Shown here: one piece after another, positions 51,198-60,281 of the stretch | Layout: the number at the start of each line of letters is the position of its first letter | Position numbering within the stretch: position 1 is the first letter of the stretch | The notes under the pieces: generated by a model | Told to the model about the DNA's origin: nothing | What the model saw: only the letters and a program-made list of their open reading frames with translations | The model's database searches: none | Made by a program: the position numbers and the translations under genes | From: Kordia sp. TARA_039_SRF | Lineage (GTDB): Bacteria; Bacteroidota; Bacteroidia; Flavobacteriales; Flavobacteriaceae | Direction: 5' to 3' | DNA: 64,000 nt | NCBI GenBank assembly: GCA_006383075.2 | Contig: SMNH02000004.1 | Coordinates: 62,001-126,000, forward strand

Positions 51198-52007
51198 ATG
51201 AAATTGTTGATACTACTAATGAAAACGACTCTAAAAATAATATTCTTTCTGTTTTCAATTGGAGCTTTTGCTTGCGATTGTGACTCACCAAATATTACTG
51301 AAAAGTACATCCAATCTGATTTTGTTGCTAATGTGACAATTTTAAAAATCTATCCAAATAAAAAAAATGAACAAGGATATAGAGCAGACATCAAAATAAA
51401 TGAATTATTCAAAGGCAAAAGACTAAAATCAATTTATGTTTATGGTAGAAGCGATAATGGAATTGGTAATTCTTGTGATATTTATATACCTGCCAACACT
51501 CAACTTATTGCGTATGCAAGAAGAAATAATGATGGAAATTATGGAATTGGAATGTGTTCTGGAATAATGTATCTTGATTATTCTCCACGTTATCGAAAAA
51601 AAACTTTAAAAAGTAATAGAGAACTAAAAAAGCAGAAGAGAGAACTGGATATTCTAAATACTTTTAAATCAAAAAATATAAATTTTACCAACAAAATCAA
51701 TTTTCGAGAAAAAGCAAAACTTCACAAGGAATTAAAACAATTTAACGGAATTGAACTTGAAAAAAGTTTTGGAATTTACGAGATAACGTTTACCGCAAAT
51801 TTGAACATCAAAAAAGTGAGAGAAATTAGTGGATTTGAAAACTCAATAGATCAAAATTTAATTGAAATAATCAAAAAAACTGAATGGACAAGTTTTAGTA
51901 AAGGAGTAAAAAATAACGTTCCCGAAAGTAGTAAATTGTTAATCGGAATTTACTTTTATCCAAAAGAAAAGGAGAAATCAAGTTTTTTAAGTCACTATTA
52001 TCTGTAA
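51198..52007 (+). CDS. Exported TIMP/NTR-like protein
   Basis: The 269-residue protein has a signal peptide ending GAFA and a mature N-terminus CDCDSPNITEKYIQSDFVANVTIL. That arrangement of Cys-x-Cys at the new N-terminus, then a strand with the pattern V-x-V, is the one seen in netrin/TIMP (NTR) domains with an OB fold. Later Cys residues (CDIYIPANTQLIAYARR, GMCSGIM) fit disulfides. The C-terminal half has a TonB-like C-terminal tail pattern (SFGIYEITFTANLNIKKV). Start uncertain: either ATG at 51198 or the one at 51219. Distant likeness only. Confidence 0.65.
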   Translation: MKLLILLMKTTLKIIFFLFSIGAFACDCDSPNITEKYIQSDFVANVTILKIYPNKKNEQGYRADIKINELFKGKRLKSIYVYGRSDNGIGNSCDIYIPANTQLIAYARRNNDGNYGIGMCSGIMYLDYSPRYRKKTLKSNRELKKQKRELDILNTFKSKNINFTNKINFREKAKLHKELKQFNGIELEKSFGIYEITFTANLNIKKVREISGFENSIDQNLIEIIKKTEWTSFSKGVKNNVPESSKLLIGIYFYPKEKEKSSFLSHYYL

Positions 52008-52089
52008 ATCGATAACACTAAAGATATTGGGCAAACAGCTGATTCAAACCGTTGAATTATAAAGAAAAAAGCATCTAATCTATAAGTTG

Positions 52090-52965
52090 ATGAATGCAGA
52101 AACAAAATACGTTACTTCAGTTATTAAAGACTTTGATGTAGTTTATCAAAATACATTAAAAGAAATGTTTGATGAACTCATTGAAAATGGTTGGACAACA
52201 GACGTTAAAATTTATTGTAAAGAAAAATATGGCGTGTTTATTTGTGAAATAAACTCCAACCAAAAATTACAGAACATTGCTGATACATACGTTGGTATAA
52301 TTAACTCAATATGTCCAAATTGTGGAGAAAAAGAGAAGCCTTTATTTGAAGATGACACGTCTAGCGAATGGATTGACTATACCTGTTTTGACTGCTGGAG
52401 CGTAAGAACTGAAAAATATTTTACGATATCAAACATCTCAAAATCGGGATTTAACTGTTTACAAATTAATGATAATGTTACAGAAAGGAAAGATTTCAAC
52501 TGGTCTAAAGACGTAAAGCGGATAAAACTAACGAATAAAAGTAGTGCATACTTTGACAAAGAAATTGATGTTGAACTTGAAATTGAACTCCTAAACAACA
52601 AATTTCTCTTTTTTAACAAAAGCTACATACATTTTTATAAACTGCTTAAAAACGTCCCTAGAATATATTTTATAGAGGAAGATGATGTTAGCTGTGTGGA
52701 GTATATTTTTTCAAATATATCAGACTGTCCAATTTGTAAAAAAATAGCACTCTATAAAAATAAATGCCTCGTTTGCCATACGAATTTAGAACTTCTTCTA
52801 AAATGGCCAAGTACAAGACATGACAGTTGGAAGTGGTACAACAAAGTAGACGAAATTATAGTGAATAAAAGAGAAACATTTAGTAAGCTTATTGATAATG
52901 ACCTTATTCTGAAATATAGACTTCATAGAGATGAATCGTTTGAAAAAAGCAGTGCGTTTATCTAG
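52090..52965 (+). CDS. Unknown protein with CxxC zinc-ribbon pairs
   Basis: The 291-residue protein starts at ATG 52090, after an in-frame TTG. It has two CxxC groups that may form zinc ribbons: CPNCGE and CFDCWS (about 76-103), and CPICKK and CLVCHT (about 210-231). It has no signal peptide and no known catalytic motif. Low-GC, isolated, with no conserved neighbours, so it looks accessory. Could be a nucleic-acid or protein-binding factor. Confidence 0.6.
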   Translation: MNAETKYVTSVIKDFDVVYQNTLKEMFDELIENGWTTDVKIYCKEKYGVFICEINSNQKLQNIADTYVGIINSICPNCGEKEKPLFEDDTSSEWIDYTCFDCWSVRTEKYFTISNISKSGFNCLQINDNVTERKDFNWSKDVKRIKLTNKSSAYFDKEIDVELEIELLNNKFLFFNKSYIHFYKLLKNVPRIYFIEEDDVSCVEYIFSNISDCPICKKIALYKNKCLVCHTNLELLLKWPSTRHDSWKWYNKVDEIIVNKRETFSKLIDNDLILKYRLHRDESFEKSSAFI

Positions 52966-53021
52966 CAACAGAAAATAGTACACAAGTGTTAATAAAAGTT
53001 AACTGTTAGAAACTCTAAATA

Positions 53022-53125
53022 ATACATCAATCCAAAACTCAAAAAAATTCCCGCCTTTAAAGTTAAAGTTTCTCTCCGCTTGTGAGATAAAAGTGTCTTC
53101 TCCAAAAAACAGATTATTGACTATC
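53022..53125 (-). pseudogene. Worn 3' fragment of a DUF5777 gene (copy 1)
   Basis: Reading leftward, the segment gives NNLFFGEDTFISQAERNFNF followed by KGGNFFEF. It aligns with the final residues of the intact DUF5777 protein at 60282 (NNPFFVEDTFITQ..RNFNFKDGNFFFGF). It has no start codon and then loses the frame. Part of the 316-bp gap 52966-53281 in front of SulP; the rest of that gap shows nothing else. Confidence 0.75.
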
Positions 53126-53281
53126 ATTGATTCCTACTAACTCATCAATTGAGTGATAAAAAAATCAATTTTTTTAAAACAGTTTTCTAAATATTCTCAA
53201 ACAACTTTCTCTTCACTCCTTTTATAATTCCAAATATTTACTATTTTAGTCAACAAAGCTACTTATAACCAATCTTACTAC

Positions 53282-55513
53282 ATGGAAAACACACCCAAAT
53301 CTGGCATTCAGGGACTCGTTGAAAATTGGCAAAGTGATATAATCGCCGCCGTAAGTGTCTCGCTGATTGCCTTACCTCTTTCGTTAGGAATTGCCTTAGC
53401 CGCAGGCGCTCCAGCTATGGCAGGAATTTTTTCAGCAATCGTCGGTGGCGTGGTGACAACGCTGTATCGCGGAGGACATATTTCCGTTAACGGACCAGCC
53501 AAAGGAGTCATCGGAGTTATCTTATTGGGAATTGCCTTGATGGACGACGGCTCAGGACAAGCGTTCAATTATGTATTAGCGGCGGTAGTAATATCGGGCG
53601 CGCTTCAAATGCTCTTGGGAATACTAAAACTGGGACGATTGGCAGACATTTTTCATTCTTCTGTGATTCACGGAATTTTGGCTGCCATTGGAATTATCAT
53701 TTTTGCCAAACAGATTCATGTCGCCATGGGCACACATTCGGAGAGTCCAAGCATTGTACAAAACCTGATTGATGCCGTTGTATACTTGCCACAAGCCAAT
53801 CCTTTTGTATTGATTATTGCCTTGACAGGATTGCTTTTAATCATATTTCACTCCAAAATCAGCAATCGAATTTTTCACTTATTGCCGACGCCGATGTGGG
53901 TGATTGCGTTGTCTATTCCTTTTGTATATATCTTTAATTTCTTTGATGCACAAACACTTTCTTTTTTTGGAAAAGCCTATGAAGTTGGACCTGATTTGTT
54001 ATTAGATATTCCGGATACGATTACGGATTCCATCATGCATCCTAATTTTGGCAAAATACACACGATTGAATTCTGGACGACCGTATTTTCTATTTTGATT
54101 ATTTCAAGTATTGAATCGCTCGCTATTGCAAAAGCCGTCGATAAAATTGATCCGTACAAACGAAAAACAGATTTGAACAAAGACCTAACAGGCATCGGAT
54201 TGAGCACCGTTGTTGCAGGTATGATTGGTGGTTTGCCAATCATTGCCGTGATTATCCGTAGTACGGTGAATATTCATAACGGCGCAAAAACCAAATGGTC
54301 TAACATGTATCAAGGATTGTTATTGCTGATTTTTATCGTGTTGTTAAGTCCAATCATGCGACAAGTACCGCTGTGTGCGTTTGCTATTTTATTAGTCTAC
54401 ACAGGATTCAAACTAGCATCGCCTTCTGTCTTTAAGCAAATGTATAATCAAGGAACGGAGCAACTCATCTTTTTTATAGTTACCATGGTTTTAACGCTAT
54501 ACACCAATTTATTAGTTGGTTTATTGGGCGGATTGGTCTTTGCGTTGATTACCCACATGTTGCTGGCACGACTACCAATTCCAGAATTTTTCAAAATGGT
54601 GTACAAATCGCGCACAAGATTGATACAGCTTCCCGATAATAGTTACGATTTAAAAATTAGAGGAGTCGCAAATTTCTTAGGCATTATAAAGGTTGACAAA
54701 TTAGTCGCGCAAATTCCTGCTGGAGCGAATGTCAACATCGATTTATCGGAAACCCGACTCGTTGGTATCACGTATATGGACTATTTGGTAGAATACCTAA
54801 AAGCACAACGAGCAACGGGCGGTAAAGTATTTATTACAGGATTGGACTCGCATGTGTCATCATCTACGCATAATAGGGCTTTAAAACTTAGTTTGAAAAA
54901 TGCTACCAAATTATCTCATAGACAGAAACGCTTGCGAAACTTAGCCACAGAAAAAGGATATCAATACACAAGTCAAGTAGATTGGAATACCATCTATTTA
55001 AAAAAGTTTCACTTTTTTGAAATTAGACCTATTGAACGAAAATATAATTGTTTAAAAGGTTCTTTTGATGAGATGGACATATCTTGGGAAATTGCGGATG
55101 TTACCTTCAATGAAGGACAAGCGTTTACCGCAGAAACGTTTAATACTACCTTAATGGTCTTAAAATTGAATACAAAAATACCGGTGTTCACGATGGAAAA
55201 AGAAGGTGTTTTTGAAAAACTATTCGATCGCGTGATGGCATTTACAGGCTATAAAGACATTGATTTTGACATGTATCCCGATTTCTCTAAAAAGTTCTTG
55301 TTGATGGGAAATAACGAAGCCGAGATTCGCTCCTTTTTCACAGAAGATATCATCCGCTTTTTTGAAAATCATCACATCTATCACTTAGAAAGTAATGGCG
55401 AAGCGTTGATTATTTTTGACAAAATCAAACTCGCACGAACAGATGAAACTTTGGCGTTTATTGAGTATGGGGAAAAGTTAGCTAGGTTGTTGGATGGGAA
55501 GTTTGTGTCTTAA
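53282..55513 (+). CDS. SulP family anion transporter
   Basis: The 743-residue protein has 11-12 hydrophobic helices with the SulP motif ALPLSLGIALAAGAPAMAG (about 26-44), a further HISVNGPAKGVIG (about 63-75), then a STAS domain (about 450-560). A less usual C-terminal extension to residue 743 (FFEIRPIERKYNC, VFEKLFDRVMAFTGYKDI) is present, about 150 residues longer than the plain SulP plan. Substrates are sulfate, bicarbonate or other anions; not decided. No carbonic anhydrase gene is adjacent. Confidence 0.9.
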   Translation: MENTPKSGIQGLVENWQSDIIAAVSVSLIALPLSLGIALAAGAPAMAGIFSAIVGGVVTTLYRGGHISVNGPAKGVIGVILLGIALMDDGSGQAFNYVLAAVVISGALQMLLGILKLGRLADIFHSSVIHGILAAIGIIIFAKQIHVAMGTHSESPSIVQNLIDAVVYLPQANPFVLIIALTGLLLIIFHSKISNRIFHLLPTPMWVIALSIPFVYIFNFFDAQTLSFFGKAYEVGPDLLLDIPDTITDSIMHPNFGKIHTIEFWTTVFSILIISSIESLAIAKAVDKIDPYKRKTDLNKDLTGIGLSTVVAGMIGGLPIIAVIIRSTVNIHNGAKTKWSNMYQGLLLLIFIVLLSPIMRQVPLCAFAILLVYTGFKLASPSVFKQMYNQGTEQLIFFIVTMVLTLYTNLLVGLLGGLVFALITHMLLARLPIPEFFKMVYKSRTRLIQLPDNSYDLKIRGVANFLGIIKVDKLVAQIPAGANVNIDLSETRLVGITYMDYLVEYLKAQRATGGKVFITGLDSHVSSSTHNRALKLSLKNATKLSHRQKRLRNLATEKGYQYTSQVDWNTIYLKKFHFFEIRPIERKYNCLKGSFDEMDISWEIADVTFNEGQAFTAETFNTTLMVLKLNTKIPVFTMEKEGVFEKLFDRVMAFTGYKDIDFDMYPDFSKKFLLMGNNEAEIRSFFTEDIIRFFENHHIYHLESNGEALIIFDKIKLARTDETLAFIEYGEKLARLLDGKFVS

Positions 55514-55872
55514 GTAGCTGATTGGCTTCTCTTCTATTTTATTGGTTTTTAGTTAGTCATTGACTTCGTTGAATGTTCAAATTTATGCTTGTCACATTGA
55601 GCGCAGTCGAAATGTTGTCAAGAATACACGAATTGTTTTTATCATTATAGTTTGTCATTCCTGCGAAGGCAGGAATCTATTTTCTCTATGAATTTTAATC
55701 TTTTTTCTCGGAATTACGGAAAACCACATTGTGTATGTGTGAGCTTTGTTTTACATTTATGGAGAATAATAGGAATTAAACATAAAATTTGTTCCTGTTA
55801 TTTACCATATTTGATATAAAAACAGGAATTCCTGTTATACGTACGTTACCTGCCATTTAAAAATGAACAAAA
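55514..55872. other. Intergenic gap with REP-like hairpins
   Basis: The 359 bp hold no gene. ATTCCTGC/GCAGGAAT (55657-55676, loop GAAG) is a typical flavobacterial interspersed palindrome with a relative near 57255. AACAGGAATTCCTGTT (55821-55836) is a perfect 16-bp palindrome. GTTACCTGCC at 55845-55854 is the left arm of the inverted repeat bounding the YfbU cassette. Confidence 0.6.
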
Positions 55873-56388
55873 ATGAAACTAGATACTAAAGAAAGATTAA
55901 GCCTCTCTTTTCAATTGAAAATACTTGAAAAGCTTTATCCAGAAGAAGCCGAATATTATGCTAATCATCGAAAGGCAATAGAAGACGGGTATGAGCTTCA
56001 TTATAGTTGGCTTACAGAACATCTATCAGATGGCTTAACGAGTGATGAGTGCACAGAAGTATTAGACATACTTGATATGTACACAGGACTATATTATTCA
56101 TTTCAAGCACTTAAAGACCCAAAAGAATTAACAATTGAATCGGTAAGATTCCCAGGTTTTGATGGAAACAATGAAATAATGCGGATGGCTTACACAAAGT
56201 ACTTCATTGAAGACTTAGATAGATTTGAATGGATAAAAAAGTTAACTAACGGCTACTACAACAGTCATATGAGAATGATTCCTAAATACCAAAAGATGTT
56301 ATCAAGGTTTAAGGATTATTCGATTGAAGAAAGACATTCGCTAAATGAAGGTCAGATAAAAGAGCTAATTGAAACAACAGGATATTAA
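55873..56388 (+). CDS. YfbU-like protein
   Basis: This 171-residue protein follows the YfbU pattern of E. coli: LSLSFQLKILEKLYPEEAEYY (about 9-29), ECTEVLDILDMYTGLYYSF (57-75), VRFPGFDGNNE (88-98) and a C-terminal helix KYQKMLSRFKDY...LNEGQIKELIE. YfbU in E. coli has been linked to growth arrest and cell death, function otherwise unclear. Here the gene overlaps a small membrane protein gene (TAATG), a pairing that hints at a two-component toxin or defence unit. Inference only. Confidence 0.8.
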   Translation: MKLDTKERLSLSFQLKILEKLYPEEAEYYANHRKAIEDGYELHYSWLTEHLSDGLTSDECTEVLDILDMYTGLYYSFQALKDPKELTIESVRFPGFDGNNEIMRMAYTKYFIEDLDRFEWIKKLTNGYYNSHMRMIPKYQKMLSRFKDYSIEERHSLNEGQIKELIETTGY

Positions 56389-56888
56389 TGGAACTTGCAG
56401 TAATTATAATCGGGATTGCAGGTTCTGTCGCATCAATAATTGGAGCTATTCTAGCTATTCAAGCAGAGAAAAAGGCTAAATCAGCAGCTGAACAAGCTGA
56501 ATTAGCTAAGAACGCTGTAATTAAAAAGCAAAAGACAACCAATCTTGCTGAAATCTTATTCGAAGCTAAACGAGTTCAGAAAATTTTTGGTAAATATTCG
56601 ATAGCACAGTCGAATAGAAGCCTTGCAGGTGTTGAATTTGCCAAAGACAGTGAAACATTACAGGAATATGTTTTCAGTTTTAATGAAAATAGACAGCTTG
56701 TGGAAGAGACAACTGAAATTGAAACCCAAGCTGTATATGATGAGCTAAATAAACTTTTGACAAATTTTAGTGAAGCTAAGGCTGTGGGTGACAAAAAGGA
56801 TTTTGGGAATCAAATACGATTAGCAATTGATGACATCATTTTTAAAATAAGAAAGGAAATTGATGACAGAAATAGCAAAATTGAATAA
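56388..56888 (+). CDS. Membrane-anchored coiled-coil partner of YfbU
   Basis: The 166-residue protein has one N-terminal membrane helix (residues 4-26, IIIGIAGSVASIIGAILAI), an Ala/Lys-rich coiled coil (27-55) and a helical cytoplasmic domain (about 60-166). Its ATG overlaps the YfbU-like stop as TAATG, so the two are co-translated. The layout resembles membrane effectors or anchors in abortive-infection pairs. I do not recognise a family. Confidence 0.65.
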   Translation: MELAVIIIGIAGSVASIIGAILAIQAEKKAKSAAEQAELAKNAVIKKQKTTNLAEILFEAKRVQKIFGKYSIAQSNRSLAGVEFAKDSETLQEYVFSFNENRQLVEETTEIETQAVYDELNKLLTNFSEAKAVGDKKDFGNQIRLAIDDIIFKIRKEIDDRNSKIE

Positions 56889-56907
56889 AAACGGCAGGTA
56901 ACACAAC

Positions 56908-56941
56908 CTATACGCAATGCCCTTCGGGACACTGCGCATAG
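56908..56941 (+). repeat. Imperfect hairpin beside the YfbU cassette
   Basis: CTATACGCAATGCCC pairs with GGGACACTGCGCATAG over 13 bp, with two A-C mismatches, one bulged A (56929) and a TTC loop. Such a folded site with an extrahelical base next to a short inverted repeat resembles an integron attC site, though the GTTRRRY/RYYYAAC core sequences are not matched. Confidence 0.55.
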
Positions 56942-57029
56942 CCAAACCGTCGTACCTCCATACTAATTTTGCAATCAAAAAACCTAAAAATATATTCGAT
57001 TATTGAAATTAAAACACAATAAACAAATA

Positions 57030-57215
57030 CTACAACTGCAAAAAATAAACAGCCCCAAACTCAAAAAAGAAATTTCCATCTTTGAAATTAAAGTTTCGTA
57101 CCGTTTGCGTAATAAACGTATCTTCCACAAAAAACGGATTGTTGGTCATTTTGAATTGTAATAACAACTTACTGACTTCCCAATTGGAGCCCAAAGTAAA
57201 CGCTTCAAGAAACAT
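57030..57215 (-). pseudogene. 3' fragment of a DUF5777 gene (copy 2)
   Basis: The 61-codon frame (LGSNWEVSKLLLQFKMTNNP through FGAVYFLQL) is nearly identical to the last 60 residues of the intact protein at 60282, with three to five changes. The nucleotide match continues past the stop on the left. It lacks the signal peptide and the rest of the barrel, so it is a truncated remnant. It lies in the 628-bp gap 56889-57516 together with hairpins. Confidence 0.8.
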
Positions 57216-57254
57216 GGGTTTAGTGAGTTAGCGGTATTGATATTCTGTCCTAAT

Positions 57255-57304
57255 TTTGTCATTCCTGTAGCCTGTGCTGAACTTGATTCAGTAAAAGCAG
57301 GAAT
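57255..57304. repeat. REP-like hairpin with nested palindrome
   Basis: ATTCCTG (57261-57267) and CAGGAAT (57298-57304) enclose CTGAACTTGATTCAG (57277-57291), which is identical to 45800-45814. The start TTTGTCATTCCTG matches 55651-55663. Confidence 0.65.
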
Positions 57305-57516
57305 TTATTTTTACTCTGAATCTGAATCTTTTTCCTTGAATTCCGTGAATTCAAGTTTATATGTGTAGATTTTATCATCGATTTTAAAAAAATAACCGTA
57401 AAATTGAACTAAATTAATTTCTGTTAGTTGCCGTATTCAGTAAAAAAGCAGGAATTACATATAGACATACCATTGGGCATTAATTAACTAAAAAAGACCC
57501 TTCCAAAAACAAAACG

Positions 57517-60060
57517 ATGAAAAAAACTTTACTTTTTATATTTCTTTTACTCACTATTGGCGCTAGAGCGCAAGAACCTTTTATCATCACATGGGAAGCC
57601 ACAACGACTAATGCAGATTTTGATTTGGTAGTATACTCATATAGTCCAAGTTATAATTATACTATTGACTTTGGAGATGGAACAGTTTTAACAAATCAAA
57701 CCCAATCTGTACAACATTCGTATGCGCAAACAGGTGTATACAATATTAGTATTTCAGGTGTATTTCCAGAATTAAATTTAGGCGATTTTACAAGAGAAAA
57801 TGTGTTAAGCGTGGAACAATGGGGAGATATTGTTTGGAATGCTACGGCTAGTATGTTTTCTTTTTGTCCAAACCTAGTTATTAACGCAACAGACGCACCT
57901 GATTTGAGTCAAGTTACGGATGCCTCATTTATGTTTAATGGCTGCGTAAATTTTAATCAAAATATTAATCATTGGAATGTTTCCAATATCACTAATATGG
58001 TCGGAATGTTTAGAGGATGTACTACTTTTAATCAGCCTTTAAATAATTGGAATACCTTACATGTGAATAATATGGCTGAAATGTTTGCGAATGCAACAAA
58101 TTTTAATCAGTCTCTAGATAGTTGGAATGTGTCTAATGTCTTAGATATGTCCTATATGTTTTCTGGAAGTTCTACGTACAATCAGCCTTTAAATAATTGG
58201 ATTACTTCCAACCTTTCTACCATAAATCACATGTTTTTTGAAGCAACATCTTTTAATCAACCAATCGATAATTGGAATACTTCAAATTTGACAGAATTGA
58301 TCAGTATGTTTGCGTATGCTTCAAGTTATAACAAACCTTTGAATAGCTGGGATATATCCAACGTAACAACTTTGTGGAGCATGTTTTTTGGTGCATCTAG
58401 TTTCAATCAGCCATTAGATAACTGGAACACATCAAATGTTGATTATATGTTTGAAATGTTTGAAAATGCAACTAGTTTTGATCAAGACTTGTCCTATTGG
58501 GACTTTACAAACGTGAGTACTTCTTTTGGTTGGGGTGATATGTTATCCTACTCAAATTTAAGTATTTATCATTACGATAAATTATTATTGAAACTAGCGT
58601 CGTCAGGCATAAGTAATGTAAGTATTGGCGTGCATGGTCTTGAATACTGTAATTTTAATGCGCACAATTATTTGCAATACGGCAAAGGCTGGAGTTTTTC
58701 TGGAGATGGTGGCTCAGCGAATTGCAACACCATCGTAGGTACTGTGTATTACGATATAAATAATGATGGATGTACAAATTCAGATATTGAAGCTACCAAT
58801 TTATTGGTTAAGGCTGAAGATTCAAATATGTTTGATGTTTCTAGTGCTGTCATCAACGGTAGTTATGAGATTCCTGTGCATACAGGAAGCCAAACTGTTT
58901 ATATTTCCAACTTACCCAATTATTTTACAGCAACACCACTAAGTGAAAACGTTGACTTTTCAACCACTTCTACAGAACAAGTTGATTTTTGTTTGACAGC
59001 AAATCAAGTTGTAGAGGATTTGAATATTTCTATTCTTCCAATTAATCAAGCTAGACCTGGATTTGAGTCTCGTTATAAATTAATCATAAAAAATGTAGGC
59101 ACAGAAATTATAAATGGCGTTTCAGCAGAATTTACCTTTGATAATACAAAACAATCATTTGTACTAGCGGTTCCCAATGAAACAAGTGCAACAACCAATA
59201 GTGTAAACTTTAGCTTAGGAACCATACAACCATTTGGAAGTATTGAGGTTGATTTTACCATGCAAAATTTTACGCCGCCAACCGTCAATGCAGATGACAT
59301 TTTAAATTTTACCGCAGTAGTAACACCAGACGCAAATGATTTTACGCCAAATGACAACGTATATGAATTCAATCAAATTGTAGTAAATGCCTTTGATCCA
59401 AATGACAAAAGAGTGTTACAAGGCGAAACCATAACTTTTGATGAAGCAGATGAATATTTAGATTACATTATCAGATTTCAAAACACGGGAAGTGCGAATG
59501 CTACTTTTGTGAGAATTGAAGATGTATTAGACACAGAATTAGATTGGAGCACGCTCACCATAACAGACGCAAGCCATGATCATGTTGTGAGCATTACCAA
59601 TGGGAATGAAGTAGAGTTTTTCTTTGAAAATATAAACTTACCATATCAAGCTGCAGACGAACCGAACAGTCATGGCTACATAGCGTATAAGATTAAACCA
59701 AAAAACACGGCTCAAATTGGAGACATCATGAGTGGAGATGCAAGTATTTATTTTGATTACAACTTGCCAATCATTACGAATATGGTGTCCACAGAAATCA
59801 TAGAAACCCTTAGTATTGAAGATTATTTCTACGATGATGCAATAACCATTTATCCAAATCCAGTAAATGATCATTTTAAAATAGAGAAAACTGACGGACT
59901 ACATATAAAATCTATCAAATTATATAACTTTTCAGGAATGTTAATTAAAGAATTTTCAGCAGCTGATGAGTATACTATGAACGGTTTAGATTCAGGAATC
60001 TATATTTTAAAAATAAAAACAGAAACATCTGAAATCATCAAAAAATTGATAAAATCATAA
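57517..60060 (+). CDS. BspA-like surface protein with T9SS tail
   Basis: The 847-residue exported protein has a signal peptide (ending ARAQEP) and a PKD-like domain (about 35-85, TIDFGDGTVLTNQTQ). About nine BspA/DUF285-type repeats follow (roughly 110-340; MFxxCxxFNQxLNxWNxSxVxxM). Then come a B-domain-like segment (GTVYYDINNDGCTN, 408-421), DUF11/DUF7619-like modules (520-755; NTGSANATFVRIEDVLD) and a T9SS type A sorting domain (VTIYPNPVN-like to the end). Probably a secreted adhesin or cell-surface protein. Nothing suggests enzymatic activity. Confidence 0.88.
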   Translation: MKKTLLFIFLLLTIGARAQEPFIITWEATTTNADFDLVVYSYSPSYNYTIDFGDGTVLTNQTQSVQHSYAQTGVYNISISGVFPELNLGDFTRENVLSVEQWGDIVWNATASMFSFCPNLVINATDAPDLSQVTDASFMFNGCVNFNQNINHWNVSNITNMVGMFRGCTTFNQPLNNWNTLHVNNMAEMFANATNFNQSLDSWNVSNVLDMSYMFSGSSTYNQPLNNWITSNLSTINHMFFEATSFNQPIDNWNTSNLTELISMFAYASSYNKPLNSWDISNVTTLWSMFFGASSFNQPLDNWNTSNVDYMFEMFENATSFDQDLSYWDFTNVSTSFGWGDMLSYSNLSIYHYDKLLLKLASSGISNVSIGVHGLEYCNFNAHNYLQYGKGWSFSGDGGSANCNTIVGTVYYDINNDGCTNSDIEATNLLVKAEDSNMFDVSSAVINGSYEIPVHTGSQTVYISNLPNYFTATPLSENVDFSTTSTEQVDFCLTANQVVEDLNISILPINQARPGFESRYKLIIKNVGTEIINGVSAEFTFDNTKQSFVLAVPNETSATTNSVNFSLGTIQPFGSIEVDFTMQNFTPPTVNADDILNFTAVVTPDANDFTPNDNVYEFNQIVVNAFDPNDKRVLQGETITFDEADEYLDYIIRFQNTGSANATFVRIEDVLDTELDWSTLTITDASHDHVVSITNGNEVEFFFENINLPYQAADEPNSHGYIAYKIKPKNTAQIGDIMSGDASIYFDYNLPIITNMVSTEIIETLSIEDYFYDDAITIYPNPVNDHFKIEKTDGLHIKSIKLYNFSGMLIKEFSAADEYTMNGLDSGIYILKIKTETSEIIKKLIKS

Positions 60061-60281
60061 TAAATTCAAGCTGTAGTGCATTTTAAATTTGAAAGGAGGA
60101 GTCACGTGCTGAGTTTATCGAAGTAATCTGTTTGTTTCAATGCAAAATTGTACTATAAAACTAACGGATTGCCACGAATTTTTCAAATTCTCGCAAAGAC
60201 GAATCATAGCAATATTTTCAATTGAAGCTAAACTAACATTGGTACATTTTCAAATTATAAAATTGCTAGATTAAAGAAAAC

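Larger units (their letters stand above)
55845..56902. mobile_element. Two-gene cassette bounded by inverted repeats
   Basis: GTTACCTGCC (55845-55854) and its exact reverse complement GGCAGGTAAC (56893-56902) bracket the YfbU-like gene and its membrane partner. Extended by the next four bases, the arms match at 13 of 14 positions. A near-perfect hairpin lies just outside at 56908-56941. No transposase or integrase is inside or near. The structure suggests a mobile cassette but a chance pairing of 10 bp cannot be excluded. Confidence 0.5.

Noticed and set aside
55845-56941. True class 1-type integron cassette
   Set aside because: GTTRRRY and RYYYAAC core sites are not matched and there is no integrase; only a weaker structural likeness is kept as a finding.
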